A stretch of DNA of 64,000 nt from Bacteroidota bacterium (GTDB taxonomy: Bacteria; Bacteroidota; Bacteroidia; AKYH767-A; OLB10). Position numbers and translations under genes: made by a program. Positions 36,741 to 46,139 of the stretch are shown in pieces. Location: the NCBI GenBank assembly GCA_016713925.1, contig JADJOH010000008.1, forward strand, positions 806,001-870,000, in the 5' to 3' direction. The first letter of the stretch is position 1; every line of letters begins with the position of its first letter. The notes below the pieces were generated by a model. That model ran no database searches, had not been told where the DNA came from, and saw nothing but the letters and a program-made list of their open reading frames with translations.

Positions 36741-37109
36741 ATGCCCATGAAACGCATCATCTACGCTCTGCTTCTTGGAAGCTTCTTAATTCTACAAATC
36801 AACACAGCTTTCGCACAAGCGGATGCCGGTGAACAGCGGTTGGCTACCAATCAAAAGGAAACTTCAATTTCTTTATTTCCGATGCCAGCCAACGGAACAT
36901 TGCACATTGCATTTAATAAAGCCATTGTTGAATCTCCATCCGTTGTGATTTATGATATGATTGGAAACAGGATAGAAAATATTTCTCTCGAGCGTGAAGC
37001 TACCGGTTCCTTCACCATCAATCTCACCGGTAAACGCCCCGGATTTTATTTCATAAAAGTACAAACCGGAGAGGAAACATTTTCACGACGTATAACAGTT
37101 ACGCCATAA
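36741..37109 (+). CDS. Minimal T9SS cargo: signal peptide plus sorting domain only
   Basis: 122 residues. The signal peptide ends at …TAFAQA (about residue 28), and only some 15 residues separate it from a type A sorting domain (ISLFPMPANGTLHIAF … GFYFIKV … RRITVTP), where PMPA replaces the usual PNPA. No passenger domain is present. The ATG at 36747 has a better-placed AAGG than the one at 36741. It has its own downstream terminator. It could be a decayed larger cargo, a surface peptide, or a competitor or calibrator for the sortase complex; none of these is shown. Confidence 0.8.
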   Translation: MPMKRIIYALLLGSFLILQINTAFAQADAGEQRLATNQKETSISLFPMPANGTLHIAFNKAIVESPSVVIYDMIGNRIENISLEREATGSFTINLTGKRPGFYFIKVQTGEETFSRRITVTP

Positions 37110-37130
37110 CGAAGAAATTAAAATTCAGTA

Positions 37131-37157
37131 AAAGTCGTACCGAATAGTGCGGCTTTT
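37131..37157 (+). terminator. Rho-independent terminator after the mini T9SS cargo
   Basis: AAAGTCGTAC pairs with GTGCGGCTTT (two wobbles) around CGAATA and is followed by a T-run. Confidence 0.75.
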
Positions 37158-37220
37158 TTATAACTTATTTCTATTGCAATAAATCACTCAAATCTTGGTA
37201 AAAAAGTCTATTGTAATCTT

Positions 37221-37634
37221 CATCAAGGCAACATAGTTCCAGCCCCATAGGGGCGCCATTATTATAGCCCCATCAAGGCAACATAGTTCCAGCCCCATAG
37301 GGGCGCCATTATTATAGCACCATCAAGGCAACATAGTTCCAGCCCCATAGGGGCGTCATTATTATAGCCCCATCAAGGCAACATAGTTCCAGCCCCATAG
37401 GGGCGCCATTATTATAGCCCCATAAGGGCGTCATTATTATAGCACCATCAAGGCAACATAGTTCCAGCCCCATTGGGGCGCCATTATTATAGCCCCATAG
37501 GGGCGTCATTATTATAGCACCATCAAGGCAACATAGTTCCAGCCCCATAGTGGCGCCATTATTATAGCACCATCAAGGCAACATAGTTCCAGCCCCATAG
37601 GGGCGCCATTATTATAGCACCATAGGGACGTCAT
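37221..37634 (+). repeat. Palindrome array 1 (50-bp period, RAYT-associated)
   Basis: About seven full units of 50 bp with two short units inserted. Each has the palindromic core GCCCCATAGGGGC, a G(C/T)CATTATTATAG linker and a CATCAAGGCAACATAGTTCC spacer. It ends 80 bp from the transposase gene. Its antisense reads as a repetitive but spurious protein. Confidence 0.93.
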
Positions 37635-37715
37635 TTAATATGAATGAACAGGTTTTCCCGTCAAAAGAAATTTCAATGATTTTTTAAATGATTGATCGGG
37701 ACAATAATTTTTTTT

Positions 37716-38186
37716 CTATTCATGTTCTTCTATCCAGTTAAAAAGATACTTCTTATCATGTAAAATATTGTGTTCATGTAAAAGATTTAAATATTCTTCT
37801 CTAAATTTAATATTCTTATGATGCAATTCCTGATTCAAGATATAATTATAGACGCGTTCAATTTGCGAATGATTATATGAAAAGGCCCCAAACCCTTCTT
37901 GCCAGGAAAATTTTCCTTGAATATAATTTCGATCATTGATAAAATTTGTAGAACAAGCTTTGATATCCCTGACCAGGTTAGATATTGCCATACTTGGTTT
38001 TAGTCCAATAAAGGCATGAATATGATCCGGCATTCCGTTTACGATTATTGATTTTTGACCATTTCCTTCAATGATGCCGGAAATGTATTTGTTTAATTCA
38101 TCCTTCCATTCTTTTTTAATTAAATTTTTTCGTGCTGAAACTGTAAATACAACTTGAATGTAGATTTGTGAATAGGTGTTTGCCAT
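37716..38186 (-). CDS. RAYT/IS200-like HUH tyrosine transposase
   Basis: 156 residues, the normal size for Y1 (IS200/IS605 TnpA) proteins. The HUH metal motif is HIH (residues 55 and 57) in GMPDHIHAFIG. The catalytic tyrosine is probably Y115 in the YNYILNQ stretch, which gives the Y-x3-Q pattern. Such enzymes cut and join single-stranded hairpin DNA. The gene has no typical IS ends. Instead it sits between two palindrome arrays in inverted orientation, which fits a domesticated REP-associated transposase (RAYT) rather than an active IS. The antisense orientation to array 1 and the intact frame suggest it is functional. Confidence 0.9.
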   Translation of the reverse strand: MANTYSQIYIQVVFTVSARKNLIKKEWKDELNKYISGIIEGNGQKSIIVNGMPDHIHAFIGLKPSMAISNLVRDIKACSTNFINDRNYIQGKFSWQEGFGAFSYNHSQIERVYNYILNQELHHKNIKFREEYLNLLHEHNILHDKKYLFNWIEEHE

Positions 38187-38216
38187 AAATTTTAATTTGA
38201 TTTGTTTAATAATACT

Positions 38217-38730
38217 AATCCTGTCGCCTATAATCCTTTCGCCCCTATGGGGCTACTTGTTGATGGTGACTATCATCTATAATCCTGTCGCCCCTATGGG
38301 GCTACTTGTTGATGGTGACTATCATCTATAATCCTGTCGCCCCTATGGGGCTACTTGTTGATGGTGACTATCATCTATAATCCTTTCGCCCCTATGGGGC
38401 TACTTGTTGATGGTGACTATCATCTATAATCCTTTCGCCCCTATGGGGCTACTTGTTGATGGTGACTATCATCTATAATCCTTTCGCCCCTATGGGGCTA
38501 CTTGTTGATGGTGACTATCATCTATAATCCTGTCGCCCCTATGGGGCTACTTGTTGATGGTGACTATCATCTATAATCCTGTCGCCCCTATGGGGCTACC
38601 GTTGTATCGGATCTACGATGCTATAATCCTGTCGCCCCTATAATCCTGTCGCCCCTATAATCCTGTCGCCCCTACGGGGCTACCGTTGTGTCGGATCTAC
38701 GATGCTATAATCCTGTCGCCCTTACGTTTT
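38217..38730 (+). repeat. Palindrome array 2 (49-bp period, RAYT-associated, inverted to array 1)
   Basis: Eight units with the core GCCCCTATGGGGC at 38241, 38290, 38339, 38388, 38437, 38486, 38535 and 38584, exactly 49 bp apart. Each is preceded by TATAATCCTGTC (or CTTTC) and followed by a TACTTGTTGATGGTGACTAT spacer. The last part switches to a different spacer (CGTTGTATCGGATCTACGAT) and contains collapsed half-units. The core with its TATAAT side is the reverse complement of array 1. Confidence 0.94.
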
Positions 38731-38952
38731 ACGGTGTATTTTTATGGATTTTGCAAATGTATTGTGCCTAAAAGGGTTATTCGATTAATAAATATTTATA
38801 TTCGGATACAAATGATTAACTCAAATCTTTAAATTGAAATATTACACCAGTCTGCTTAGATGCTCTTAACAAGGAACTTTATTAAAATTGGTTTAAAATA
38901 TTTAGATTTTCCTGCTAAGCCTTCATACCAAAGCTAAACCTCATTTAAAGTA

Positions 38953-38983
38953 AAAAGGTTGTCATTATTTTGACAACCCTTTT
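38953..38983 (-). terminator. Bidirectional terminator downstream of aspS
   Basis: GGTTGTCA pairs with TGACAACC around TTATTT. A-run on one side and T-run on the other let it act in both directions. It lies about 90 bp past the aspS stop. Confidence 0.75.
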
Positions 38984-39073
38984 ATAAAATTCGAAATAAT
39001 TACTAAAATTTTCAATCTTGTGTGAATAGAGAAACTGGCATTCATATCAAAAAATATTCTGCGAAAACTCCCT

Positions 39074-40828
39074 CTACTTATCTCCCCCTTTCACATCAAT
39101 TCCCAATTCTTTTAATTGTTCCGCATGTATGACCGATGGTGCATCGATCATTACATCTCTGCCGGAATTGTTTTTTGGAAAAGCAATGAAATCCCTGATG
39201 CCTTCCGCTCCTCCGAATAATGAACATAACCGATCGAAACCAAATGCAATTCCTCCATGTGGTGGTGCCCCGAATTCAAACGCGTTCATCAAAAATCCAA
39301 ATTGTGCCTGTGCATCTTCATCGCTAAACCCGAGAATGCGGAACATTTTTTTCTGCAGGTCTTTGTTAAAAATCCGAATACTTCCACCACCCACTTCAAC
39401 ACCGTTGATCACCATGTCATAGGCGTTGGCCCTGACTTTCCCGGGATTACTTTCCAGTAAAGCAATATCTTCAGCTAATGGACTGGTGAACGGATGGTGC
39501 ATGGCAAACCACCTGCCTACCTCTTCTCCATACTCGAGCAAAGGAAAATCTAAGACCCATAAACATTGGAAGTTGTCTTTGTTTCTTAATCCGAAACACG
39601 TACCCATCTCCAATCGTAGTTCACTTAAAGCTTTCCTTGTTTTATTGGCTTCACCGGCAAGGATTAACAAAAGGTCTCCCGGTTCTGCTCCCATCGCTTC
39701 CGCCCATTTCTTAAGGTCTTCCGGAGCGTAAAATTTATCTACACTGGATTTAATGCTTCCGTCAGCTCCTATTTTAGCATATACGAGACCGTTAGCTCCT
39801 ACCTGGGGCTTCTTCACAAAATCTGTTAACTCATCGGTCTGCTTGCGGGTGTATTCCGAACAGCCTTTTGCACATATTCCCACTACCAACTCTGCATCAT
39901 CAAAAACCTTGAAGCCTTTTCCTTTTACGCGTGCTGTCAGCTCACAAAACTTCATCTCAAAACGAGTGTCCGGCTTGTCGTTTCCATAATTGGTCATGGC
40001 ATCGGCATAACTCATCCTCGGCAACTCGCCCAAATCAATGCCTTTTACCGTTTTGAAAAGATGGCGTACCAGTCCTTCGAATGTATTCAAAATATCCTCT
40101 CTTTCAATGAAACTCATCTCACAATCAATCTGTGTAAACTCCGGTTGTCGGTCAGCGCGTAAGTCTTCATCACGAAAGCATTTTACGATTTGGTAATAGC
40201 GATCGAAACCCGCTACCATCAGGAGTTGCTTAAACGTTTGCGGGGATTGAGGCAATGCGTAAAACTGTCCCTGATTCATGCGTGAGGGCACCACAAAATC
40301 TCTGGCTCCTTCCGGCGTTGATTTGATGAGAACCGGCGTCTCCACTTCCAGAAATTTCTGTTTGTCGAGGTAGTTTCGGGTTTCAATGGCCATCCGATGG
40401 CGAAGTTCCAGATTGGCGCGTACATTGTTTCGGCGCAAATCCAGATAACGGTATTTCATCCGCAGGTCATCACCTCCATCCGTTTGGTCTTCAATAGTAA
40501 AAGGTGGGGTGGAGGCAACGTTAAGGACTTCTACATCATCAACAATTATTTCAATGTCTCCGGTCGGCATTTTGGCATTTTTACTCTCCCGTTCTTTGAC
40601 GATTCCTTGTATTTTGATGACATATTCGCGGCCTAGTTTACGGGCAGCTTCACAAATCACCGGGTTGGTTTCCATGTTGAAAGCCAATTGGGTAAGGCCG
40701 TAACGGTCACGTAAATCAATGAAAGTCATGCCTCCCAGATCTCTGGATCGCTGTACCCATCCACAAAGTGTAACCCGGTTGCCGTTATCGCTAAGTCGTA
40801 ATTCTCCGCAAGTATGTGTTCTAAGCAT
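39074..40828 (-). CDS. aspS: Aspartate--tRNA ligase
   Basis: 584 residues, standard for bacterial AspRS. N-terminal OB-fold anticodon-binding domain (CGWVQRSRDLGGMTFIDLRDRYG), class II motif 2 region (QIVKCFRDEDLRADRQPEFTQ), the bacterial GAD insertion (about 290-400), FAMHHPFTSP, and motif 3 with GIAFGFDRLCSLFGG. It charges tRNA-Asp in the cytoplasm. It is divergent from porZ, with about 140 bp between the two starts. Confidence 0.97.
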   Translation of the reverse strand: MLRTHTCGELRLSDNGNRVTLCGWVQRSRDLGGMTFIDLRDRYGLTQLAFNMETNPVICEAARKLGREYVIKIQGIVKERESKNAKMPTGDIEIIVDDVEVLNVASTPPFTIEDQTDGGDDLRMKYRYLDLRRNNVRANLELRHRMAIETRNYLDKQKFLEVETPVLIKSTPEGARDFVVPSRMNQGQFYALPQSPQTFKQLLMVAGFDRYYQIVKCFRDEDLRADRQPEFTQIDCEMSFIEREDILNTFEGLVRHLFKTVKGIDLGELPRMSYADAMTNYGNDKPDTRFEMKFCELTARVKGKGFKVFDDAELVVGICAKGCSEYTRKQTDELTDFVKKPQVGANGLVYAKIGADGSIKSSVDKFYAPEDLKKWAEAMGAEPGDLLLILAGEANKTRKALSELRLEMGTCFGLRNKDNFQCLWVLDFPLLEYGEEVGRWFAMHHPFTSPLAEDIALLESNPGKVRANAYDMVINGVEVGGGSIRIFNKDLQKKMFRILGFSDEDAQAQFGFLMNAFEFGAPPHGGIAFGFDRLCSLFGGAEGIRDFIAFPKNNSGRDVMIDAPSVIHAEQLKELGIDVKGGDK

Positions 40829-40969
40829 AAAGATTTTTCTTTAAGGCTACGAATTTAGCAGGATTCAATGGATCATCCATCTGTTTCCACTATAAGTTAT
40901 CTCTCATTTTATGATCTTTGGCTTGCAATAATTGACCAATCCGGGAGTTATCTTAGCTCCAAGACTTGT

Positions 40970-43282
40970 ATGACCCGATTTACACTATCCGTTATCATCC
41001 TGTTTCTGACGCGATTTACCGCTTCTTCCCAGCCTTTTGCAATTGGTAATTGGCAGGAACATCTTCCCTACCTTGCCGGAAAAGCCGTTGCAGTATCTGA
41101 TGCCCGGGTATATTGCGCCACAGATGATGGTCTGTTTGCTTATCAGAAAAGTGATCAAAGTCTGGTCCGTTTTTCACGATTATCCGGATTAAATGATTTT
41201 GGAATTCGTACGATAGCTTATAGTAAACAGTATAAAGTCTTAATCATCGCTTATAACAATACCAATATTGATTTGCTGTATGACGATGACCACATGTTGA
41301 ATATGAGTGATATTAAGCGAAAAAATATTCCCGGCGGAAAGGTGATCAATAAAGTGAGTATTGATGGTCGTTATGTTTATCTCTCCTGTGGTTTTGGTAT
41401 CGTGGTCATTGATCTCGAAAGAAAAGAAATAAAGGATACATATTATATTTCAAATGCCAGTGCCGCGCCGGAAGTGTTGGACGTAGCTGCTGACGCGAGT
41501 TGGTTGTATGCTGCTGCAGAAGATGGAGTGTACAGAGCAGCCATTAATGATCCGCTGCTGTCTAACTACAGTGCATGGACGAAAATCATTAGTGATACGG
41601 GAAATGCAGGTAGTTTTAATCAGGCTGAAATTTTTAATACAATTCTTTTTGTCAATTATAGTAAAACAACCGGAGATACATTGCTCGCCTGGAATGGTGC
41701 ATGGGGCGTTGGTCTGCCGGTAGAATTACAGCAACCACAGGCAAAGCGAAATATTTTCACTGATAATGGACGGTTATATGTTACCGAAGCCACAGCGTTA
41801 AGTGTATACGACAATGCGCTGGTTCGAATTAAGTTAATTGATGGAACGACCATTCCCAATCCTGATTTTAGTGATGGCATGGAAGATGCTGCCGGTGATG
41901 TGTGGCTGGCGGAGAAGACCCGTGGACTTTTAAGTGTTAACGGTACTGGATATGAGAAGTTTCTTCCTGTTGGACCAAATTCTTCCAGAATCACAGCTAT
42001 GCAGGTGGTGGATGGAATGCTTTGGGTCATGCATGGTCCACGTACCCGCGGATGGCGAAATGGGTACCAGTACGATGGTTTCTCAAAGTTTAATTCGGGT
42101 TCATGGCTTTCATTTGATGGGAAGGCGGCTCAAACTCCATTTATCTTCCAGTATAATTTATATGATAATTTAAGTCTGGCTGTTGATCCTTCCGATAAGA
42201 ATCACCTCTTTATAGGGTCGGCAGGTTCGGGTTTGTTTGAGTTTAAAAATGATCAGGTCATTGCTCATTATGATACCACCAATTCACCACTGCAGGGACA
42301 AGTGGGGAATTTACCGCAATGTCGTGTGCATGGTATCGCCCTCGATAAAGATAGAAATCTCTGGGTGTCGAATGCGGGAGTGGCAAATGTGCTGAAAGTG
42401 TTGAAGAATGACGGCACCTGGAAATCTTTTTCGTTTTTAGGAGCCATTAATAGTTACTCTTTAACAGGCGATGTGCTTGTGGATAACAATGGGTTTATAT
42501 GGATGATAGTTTTTGAAAATACAGGTGGTAAGGAAGGGATACTGGTGTTTAATCCAAATTTTACAATTGATAATACCGGCGATGATCAGTTTGAAATTGC
42601 TGAGTTCGGCTCGAACAGGGTGCGTTGTATGGCGATGGATAAAGAAGGAACGATCTGGGCAGGGACAGAAGGTGGTGTGTATGTATTTTATCCTCCATCC
42701 ACAACACCCCAACAGATATTGATTCGTCAGGATAATTCCTACCAATACCTTCTCGCAGCGGAAACAGTAACTGCCATTGCTGTAGATGGCGCGAATCGTA
42801 AATGGATCGGAACAGAGAACGGAGGTCTCTATCTTTTTACTGCCGATGGTCAGAAAGAGGTTTTGCATTTCACGACGGAGAATAGTCCGCTGTTTTCAAA
42901 TAATATTACGTCTCTTGCCATTGATGGTAAATCCGGTCAGGTATATGTAGGGACCGACAAAGGCCTCATGAGTTATCAGGGAGATGCGCTGGATGCAGGG
43001 GAACTGATAGTGGGTTGTGAAGATGTGTTGGTTTATCCCAACCCGGTGAAGAAGGAATACGATGGACCGGTAGCAATTAAAGGAGTAGTGCCCAATGGCG
43101 TTTTTAAAATCACTGATATCAATGGTGGACTCGTGTATCAGTCCACAGCGCTTGGTTCACAGGCCATCTGGGATGGGCGAAATTTGCAGGGAGGAAAAGT
43201 AAGCACAGGCGTCTATCTCGTTTTTTCATCCGACGCTACCGGAGAAAATACCTGCGTTACGAAGTTGATGTATTTCAGATAA
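40970..43282 (+). CDS. porZ: PorZ-like T9SS surface component (two-propeller protein with sorting domain)
   Basis: I chose the ATG at 40970, which opens a signal peptide (MTRFTLSVIILFLTRFTASSQ); the frame runs to 40868, but a TATCTTAG promoter-like box lies inside that extension. About 770 residues, close to Porphyromonas PorZ. Two seven-bladed beta-propellers of the two-component-regulator type are indicated by repeats such as VYCATDDGLFAY, LWVSNAGVANV, IWAGTEGGVYVF and KWIGTENGGLYLF. They are followed by a sorting domain (LVYPNPVKKEY … STGVYLVF … TKLMYFR). PorZ is a surface member of the T9SS sortase complex that delivers anionic LPS for cargo anchoring. The start NWQEHLPYLAGKAVAV is typical of the family. 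It supports active T9SS in this organism. Confidence 0.88.
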   Translation: MTRFTLSVIILFLTRFTASSQPFAIGNWQEHLPYLAGKAVAVSDARVYCATDDGLFAYQKSDQSLVRFSRLSGLNDFGIRTIAYSKQYKVLIIAYNNTNIDLLYDDDHMLNMSDIKRKNIPGGKVINKVSIDGRYVYLSCGFGIVVIDLERKEIKDTYYISNASAAPEVLDVAADASWLYAAAEDGVYRAAINDPLLSNYSAWTKIISDTGNAGSFNQAEIFNTILFVNYSKTTGDTLLAWNGAWGVGLPVELQQPQAKRNIFTDNGRLYVTEATALSVYDNALVRIKLIDGTTIPNPDFSDGMEDAAGDVWLAEKTRGLLSVNGTGYEKFLPVGPNSSRITAMQVVDGMLWVMHGPRTRGWRNGYQYDGFSKFNSGSWLSFDGKAAQTPFIFQYNLYDNLSLAVDPSDKNHLFIGSAGSGLFEFKNDQVIAHYDTTNSPLQGQVGNLPQCRVHGIALDKDRNLWVSNAGVANVLKVLKNDGTWKSFSFLGAINSYSLTGDVLVDNNGFIWMIVFENTGGKEGILVFNPNFTIDNTGDDQFEIAEFGSNRVRCMAMDKEGTIWAGTEGGVYVFYPPSTTPQQILIRQDNSYQYLLAAETVTAIAVDGANRKWIGTENGGLYLFTADGQKEVLHFTTENSPLFSNNITSLAIDGKSGQVYVGTDKGLMSYQGDALDAGELIVGCEDVLVYPNPVKKEYDGPVAIKGVVPNGVFKITDINGGLVYQSTALGSQAIWDGRNLQGGKVSTGVYLVFSSDATGENTCVTKLMYFR

Positions 43283-43298
43283 AAATAGTGGTAAATCT

Positions 43299-44378
43299 TC
43301 ACAAGGATTTATCCGGATTCTTCTTAAGTATGCTCTTAAGTTCAGTATTGGTTTCGTCAAGCCAGGTTTGTAGTCCTCTAGAATTCCAATGTGTATCGTT
43401 AGGTGCATAATACTTTTTGGGGTTGCTTTTGAAGAGGGTATATACGTCGATCTTTTTAAATAGAGAACTATCAACATTGCTTAATAATGGCATGAGCTGA
43501 TTGTATGCCCCCATGCCGGGATTCACCACGCTTACGGGATTTGGCACAAAGGAGAAATATACTTCATCAAAACCATGGTTCTTATAATGCTCCCTTGTTT
43601 TATTTAAAGTGTTGACTATGCGTTGGAATTCCGAACTGTCCATCGGAAAGAAGGCATTTGTTTTATGGTCACCGCTGACCGTTGGTTTATAATAGAGAAA
43701 GTGATGCTGTTCATCTACGTATACATCTTTGTTTGTTCTATGAAAAAATTTATAGTTGATATCGCTTTTAATTTCCTTTATGGGATTAAATATTTTGTAG
43801 CTGAACAGATTCAGTTCTAAATTTGAATTGATATTCGGATTAAAGAAATGGTCGTTCAGGAATTTGTTTTCCTCTTCTTTTTTATCAGGAGTATTATCGG
43901 TTGCTTTTTCCTGTTCCAAATCAGACCTGAAGGTCAAGGGTGCCGTCATTAAACCTATGTCTGCACAGGCATCCCTAACAAACCGTTCTGCCATTTCAAT
44001 AAGAAGTATGTTCTTTTTTGACGCGTCCGGTTTTTCAATCTTTTGATAGGAGGCATTGTCCCACCATTTTATTTTAATCAGGGAGTCTGTCCCATAAAAA
44101 TGTTCTTTTTCAACGTGACTGATGAGATAGCTGTCGCAGAAGAGAAATAGTCGAATCTCCTTTTCTTTTGATTCCACTTTCCTGAGGTTGTATTCCAGTG
44201 GCATATTGTATGCAGACAGGAAACTCATATTATACAAATCACCCAATCCCCGGTGAGCAACATTAAAAGGACCACCGGTTCGGTACGAAGTAAATGTCTC
44301 GGTAATATTGGGGTTGTTGCTTCCATAGTAAACCAAACCGGAGAGCAGTACAATGAATAGTGCGATGGTCTTTTTCAT
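43299..44378 (-). CDS. SGNH/DHHW-like periplasmic partner of an MBOAT acyltransferase
   Basis: 359 residues with one N-terminal membrane anchor or signal (KKTIALFIVLLSGLVYYG). Visible features fit AlgX/AlgJ-type SGNH relatives: a CDSYL segment with the possible Asp-Ser nucleophile (GDS-like) and a C-terminal APNDTHWNSRG segment holding the Asp-His pair. The start follows the MBOAT stop by two bases, so the genes are translationally close. Such pairs O-acylate (usually O-acetylate) polysaccharides outside the inner membrane. Which polymer is modified is not visible. A middle insert of about 100 residues is unusually charged and rich in Lys/Asn. Confidence 0.75.
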   Translation of the reverse strand: MKKTIALFIVLLSGLVYYGSNNPNITETFTSYRTGGPFNVAHRGLGDLYNMSFLSAYNMPLEYNLRKVESKEKEIRLFLFCDSYLISHVEKEHFYGTDSLIKIKWWDNASYQKIEKPDASKKNILLIEMAERFVRDACADIGLMTAPLTFRSDLEQEKATDNTPDKKEEENKFLNDHFFNPNINSNLELNLFSYKIFNPIKEIKSDINYKFFHRTNKDVYVDEQHHFLYYKPTVSGDHKTNAFFPMDSSEFQRIVNTLNKTREHYKNHGFDEVYFSFVPNPVSVVNPGMGAYNQLMPLLSNVDSSLFKKIDVYTLFKSNPKKYYAPNDTHWNSRGLQTWLDETNTELKSILKKNPDKSL

Positions 44379-44380
44379 GG

Positions 44381-45790
44381 CTAGAACTGGAAATAGATGA
44401 ATTGTTGCAAATTGAAGACGCCAAAGAAATAGCAGAGTAAGAGCAGAATAAAATTGGAAAGGAAGAAGGTGTAGTTGTTCCTCATGGAAGGTGAAGGAAG
44501 ATATTTATCTTTTATCGCCAAAAGAATAATCAATAGTAAGGAAAAATATATTTCATTGGAGTGAAGGCCGAGCTGTATCACATCAGTCGTCGATATAGAA
44601 TGGAGTTTCGCATATATCAATCCGGCATCTTCAATACTCCTGGCACGGAACAATACCCAGCTCAAACAGACCAGTGTGAAAGTAATCAGGATAGAGATAG
44701 GCTGAAGAAATGAGGAGGTGGAATGCTCAATGCCCATTCTATTTATGAGTTTGTTCTTAATGACAGCCATGCAAAGGAAGAGTCCATGCAAGATTCCCCA
44801 TGCTAGAAATGTATAATTCGCACCATGCCAAATACCGCTAATTGCGAAAACGATAAGGATGTTTCGCAAATGTTTTCCCATTGAAACTTTATTGCCTCCC
44901 AATGAAAAATACAAGTAATCTTTGAACCAGGTCGACAATGAAATATGCCATCTTCGCCAAAACTCTGCAATTGAAGATGCAAAATAGGGGTTTCTGAAAT
45001 TGTCCATCAGTTTAAATCCCATGATCCTGGCCGAGCCAATCGCAATATCCGCATACCCTGAAAAATCACAGTAAATCTGAAATGCATAAAAAAAAGTTGC
45101 CAGTAGTAAGGACAAGCCGCTTTGTTGCGCAGGATCACCATACGCCACATCAACGGCCATCGACAATCGATCTGCAATCACCACTTTTTTAAAAAGACCG
45201 AAGAGGATAAGACTTATTCCACTTTTGAATCGTTCAAAATCAAAGTGGTGTTTCTCGTAAAATTGATGCAGTAGATTTTGAGGGCGCTCAATGGGTCCTG
45301 CTACCAATTGAGGGTAGAACATGACATACAATGCATATATTCCGAAATGACGTTCTGCCTTTTGATTCCCTCTGTATACCTCAATCGTATAACTCATGGC
45401 TTGAAAAGTATGAAATGATAAACCAATAGGTAAGAGAATGCTCAGTGCCGGAAGCAATACCGTTTGATTGGAATCCTGCAAAAGAAAATTTATTTGACCG
45501 ATGAAAAAGTTGTAATACTTGAAAATGGCAAGGACGCCAATGTTTGCAACAAGACTTAAAATAAGAAACTGCTTTCGTTGTCGCCCGTCAGATTTTTCTA
45601 TGAGTAAACCGGCAAAGTAATCAATGACAATCGTAAAGGCGAGAATAAAAATATACTCAGGAATAAATGCCATATAAAAAAAGCAACTCGCTGACAGAAG
45701 AAGAATCCATCTGTTACGGTGAGGAATGACAAAGTAACACGTAGTTACGAAAATGAAATAAACGAGAAATTGAAGCGAGTTAAATAGCAT
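44381..45790 (-). CDS. MBOAT-family membrane O-acyltransferase (AlgI-like)
   Basis: 469 residues with about ten to twelve membrane segments. Family hallmarks: NSLQFLVYFIFV opening, FKYYNFF, ISLSTWFKDYLYFSLGGNK, and the catalytic histidine in ISGIWHGANYTFLAWGILHG. It moves an acyl group, probably acetyl, across the inner membrane to the partner encoded next to it. The first gene of a two-gene minus-strand unit, with a terminator beyond its 5' side shared with the small gene upstream. Confidence 0.93.
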   Translation of the reverse strand: MLFNSLQFLVYFIFVTTCYFVIPHRNRWILLLSASCFFYMAFIPEYIFILAFTIVIDYFAGLLIEKSDGRQRKQFLILSLVANIGVLAIFKYYNFFIGQINFLLQDSNQTVLLPALSILLPIGLSFHTFQAMSYTIEVYRGNQKAERHFGIYALYVMFYPQLVAGPIERPQNLLHQFYEKHHFDFERFKSGISLILFGLFKKVVIADRLSMAVDVAYGDPAQQSGLSLLLATFFYAFQIYCDFSGYADIAIGSARIMGFKLMDNFRNPYFASSIAEFWRRWHISLSTWFKDYLYFSLGGNKVSMGKHLRNILIVFAISGIWHGANYTFLAWGILHGLFLCMAVIKNKLINRMGIEHSTSSFLQPISILITFTLVCLSWVLFRARSIEDAGLIYAKLHSISTTDVIQLGLHSNEIYFSLLLIILLAIKDKYLPSPSMRNNYTFFLSNFILLLLCYFFGVFNLQQFIYFQF

Positions 45791-45842
45791 TTAAACTTTC
45801 CCTTGAGAGAGCTAAAAATAGGAATTGCACGGGTAGAGAAAC

Positions 45843-45880
45843 AAAAAAGAGCAGTATCTTTTCAGATATTGCCCTTTTCT
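45843..45880. terminator. Hairpin between the small membrane gene and the MBOAT gene
   Basis: AAAAGAGCAGTATCT pairs with AGATATTGCCCTTTT (some mismatches) around TTTC, with A- and T-runs at the ends. It can terminate the minus-strand gene at 45900. Confidence 0.65.
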
Positions 45881-45899
45881 TTGAATTATTTTCAGGATT

Positions 45900-46082
45900 T
45901 TAGCCTTTCTTTGACATGTAGTTGACTCCACCACGTCTTACATTTGCATCATACCATAACCAATAAATAGTTCCGATGGTGATAGCAATTCCAAAAAACC
46001 AATTGGTCAGATTTCCAATATATGGAAGGATGGAGAAGATGGATTCTGAAGCTTTCGCGATTCCGTTGAAGATAGCGGTCAT
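45900..46082 (-). CDS. Small membrane protein (DUF6341-like)
   Basis: 60 residues, one or two hydrophobic segments (IFSILPYIGNLTNWFFGIAITIGTIYWLWY) and a positively charged tail. The MTAIFNGIAKASE opening resembles the small DUF6341 family of Bacteroidota, which I recall next to the DUF6427 family. Here the DUF6427-like gene is divergent, 57 bp away, which supports both assignments. Function unknown. Confidence 0.7.
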   Translation of the reverse strand: MTAIFNGIAKASESIFSILPYIGNLTNWFFGIAITIGTIYWLWYDANVRRGGVNYMSKKG

Positions 46083-46139
46083 ATTTTCATTTAATTTGCC
46101 ACAAAATTAGTTAAAAAATACACCCAACAAAGAATTTAG

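Noticed and set aside
37312..37548. Minus-strand frame of 78 codons reading through palindrome array 1
   Set aside because: Its product is just the translated repeat; the array explains it.
37221..38730. CRISPR array
   Set aside because: Regular periodicity, but spacers within each array are identical to each other and repeats are palindromic; no cas gene.
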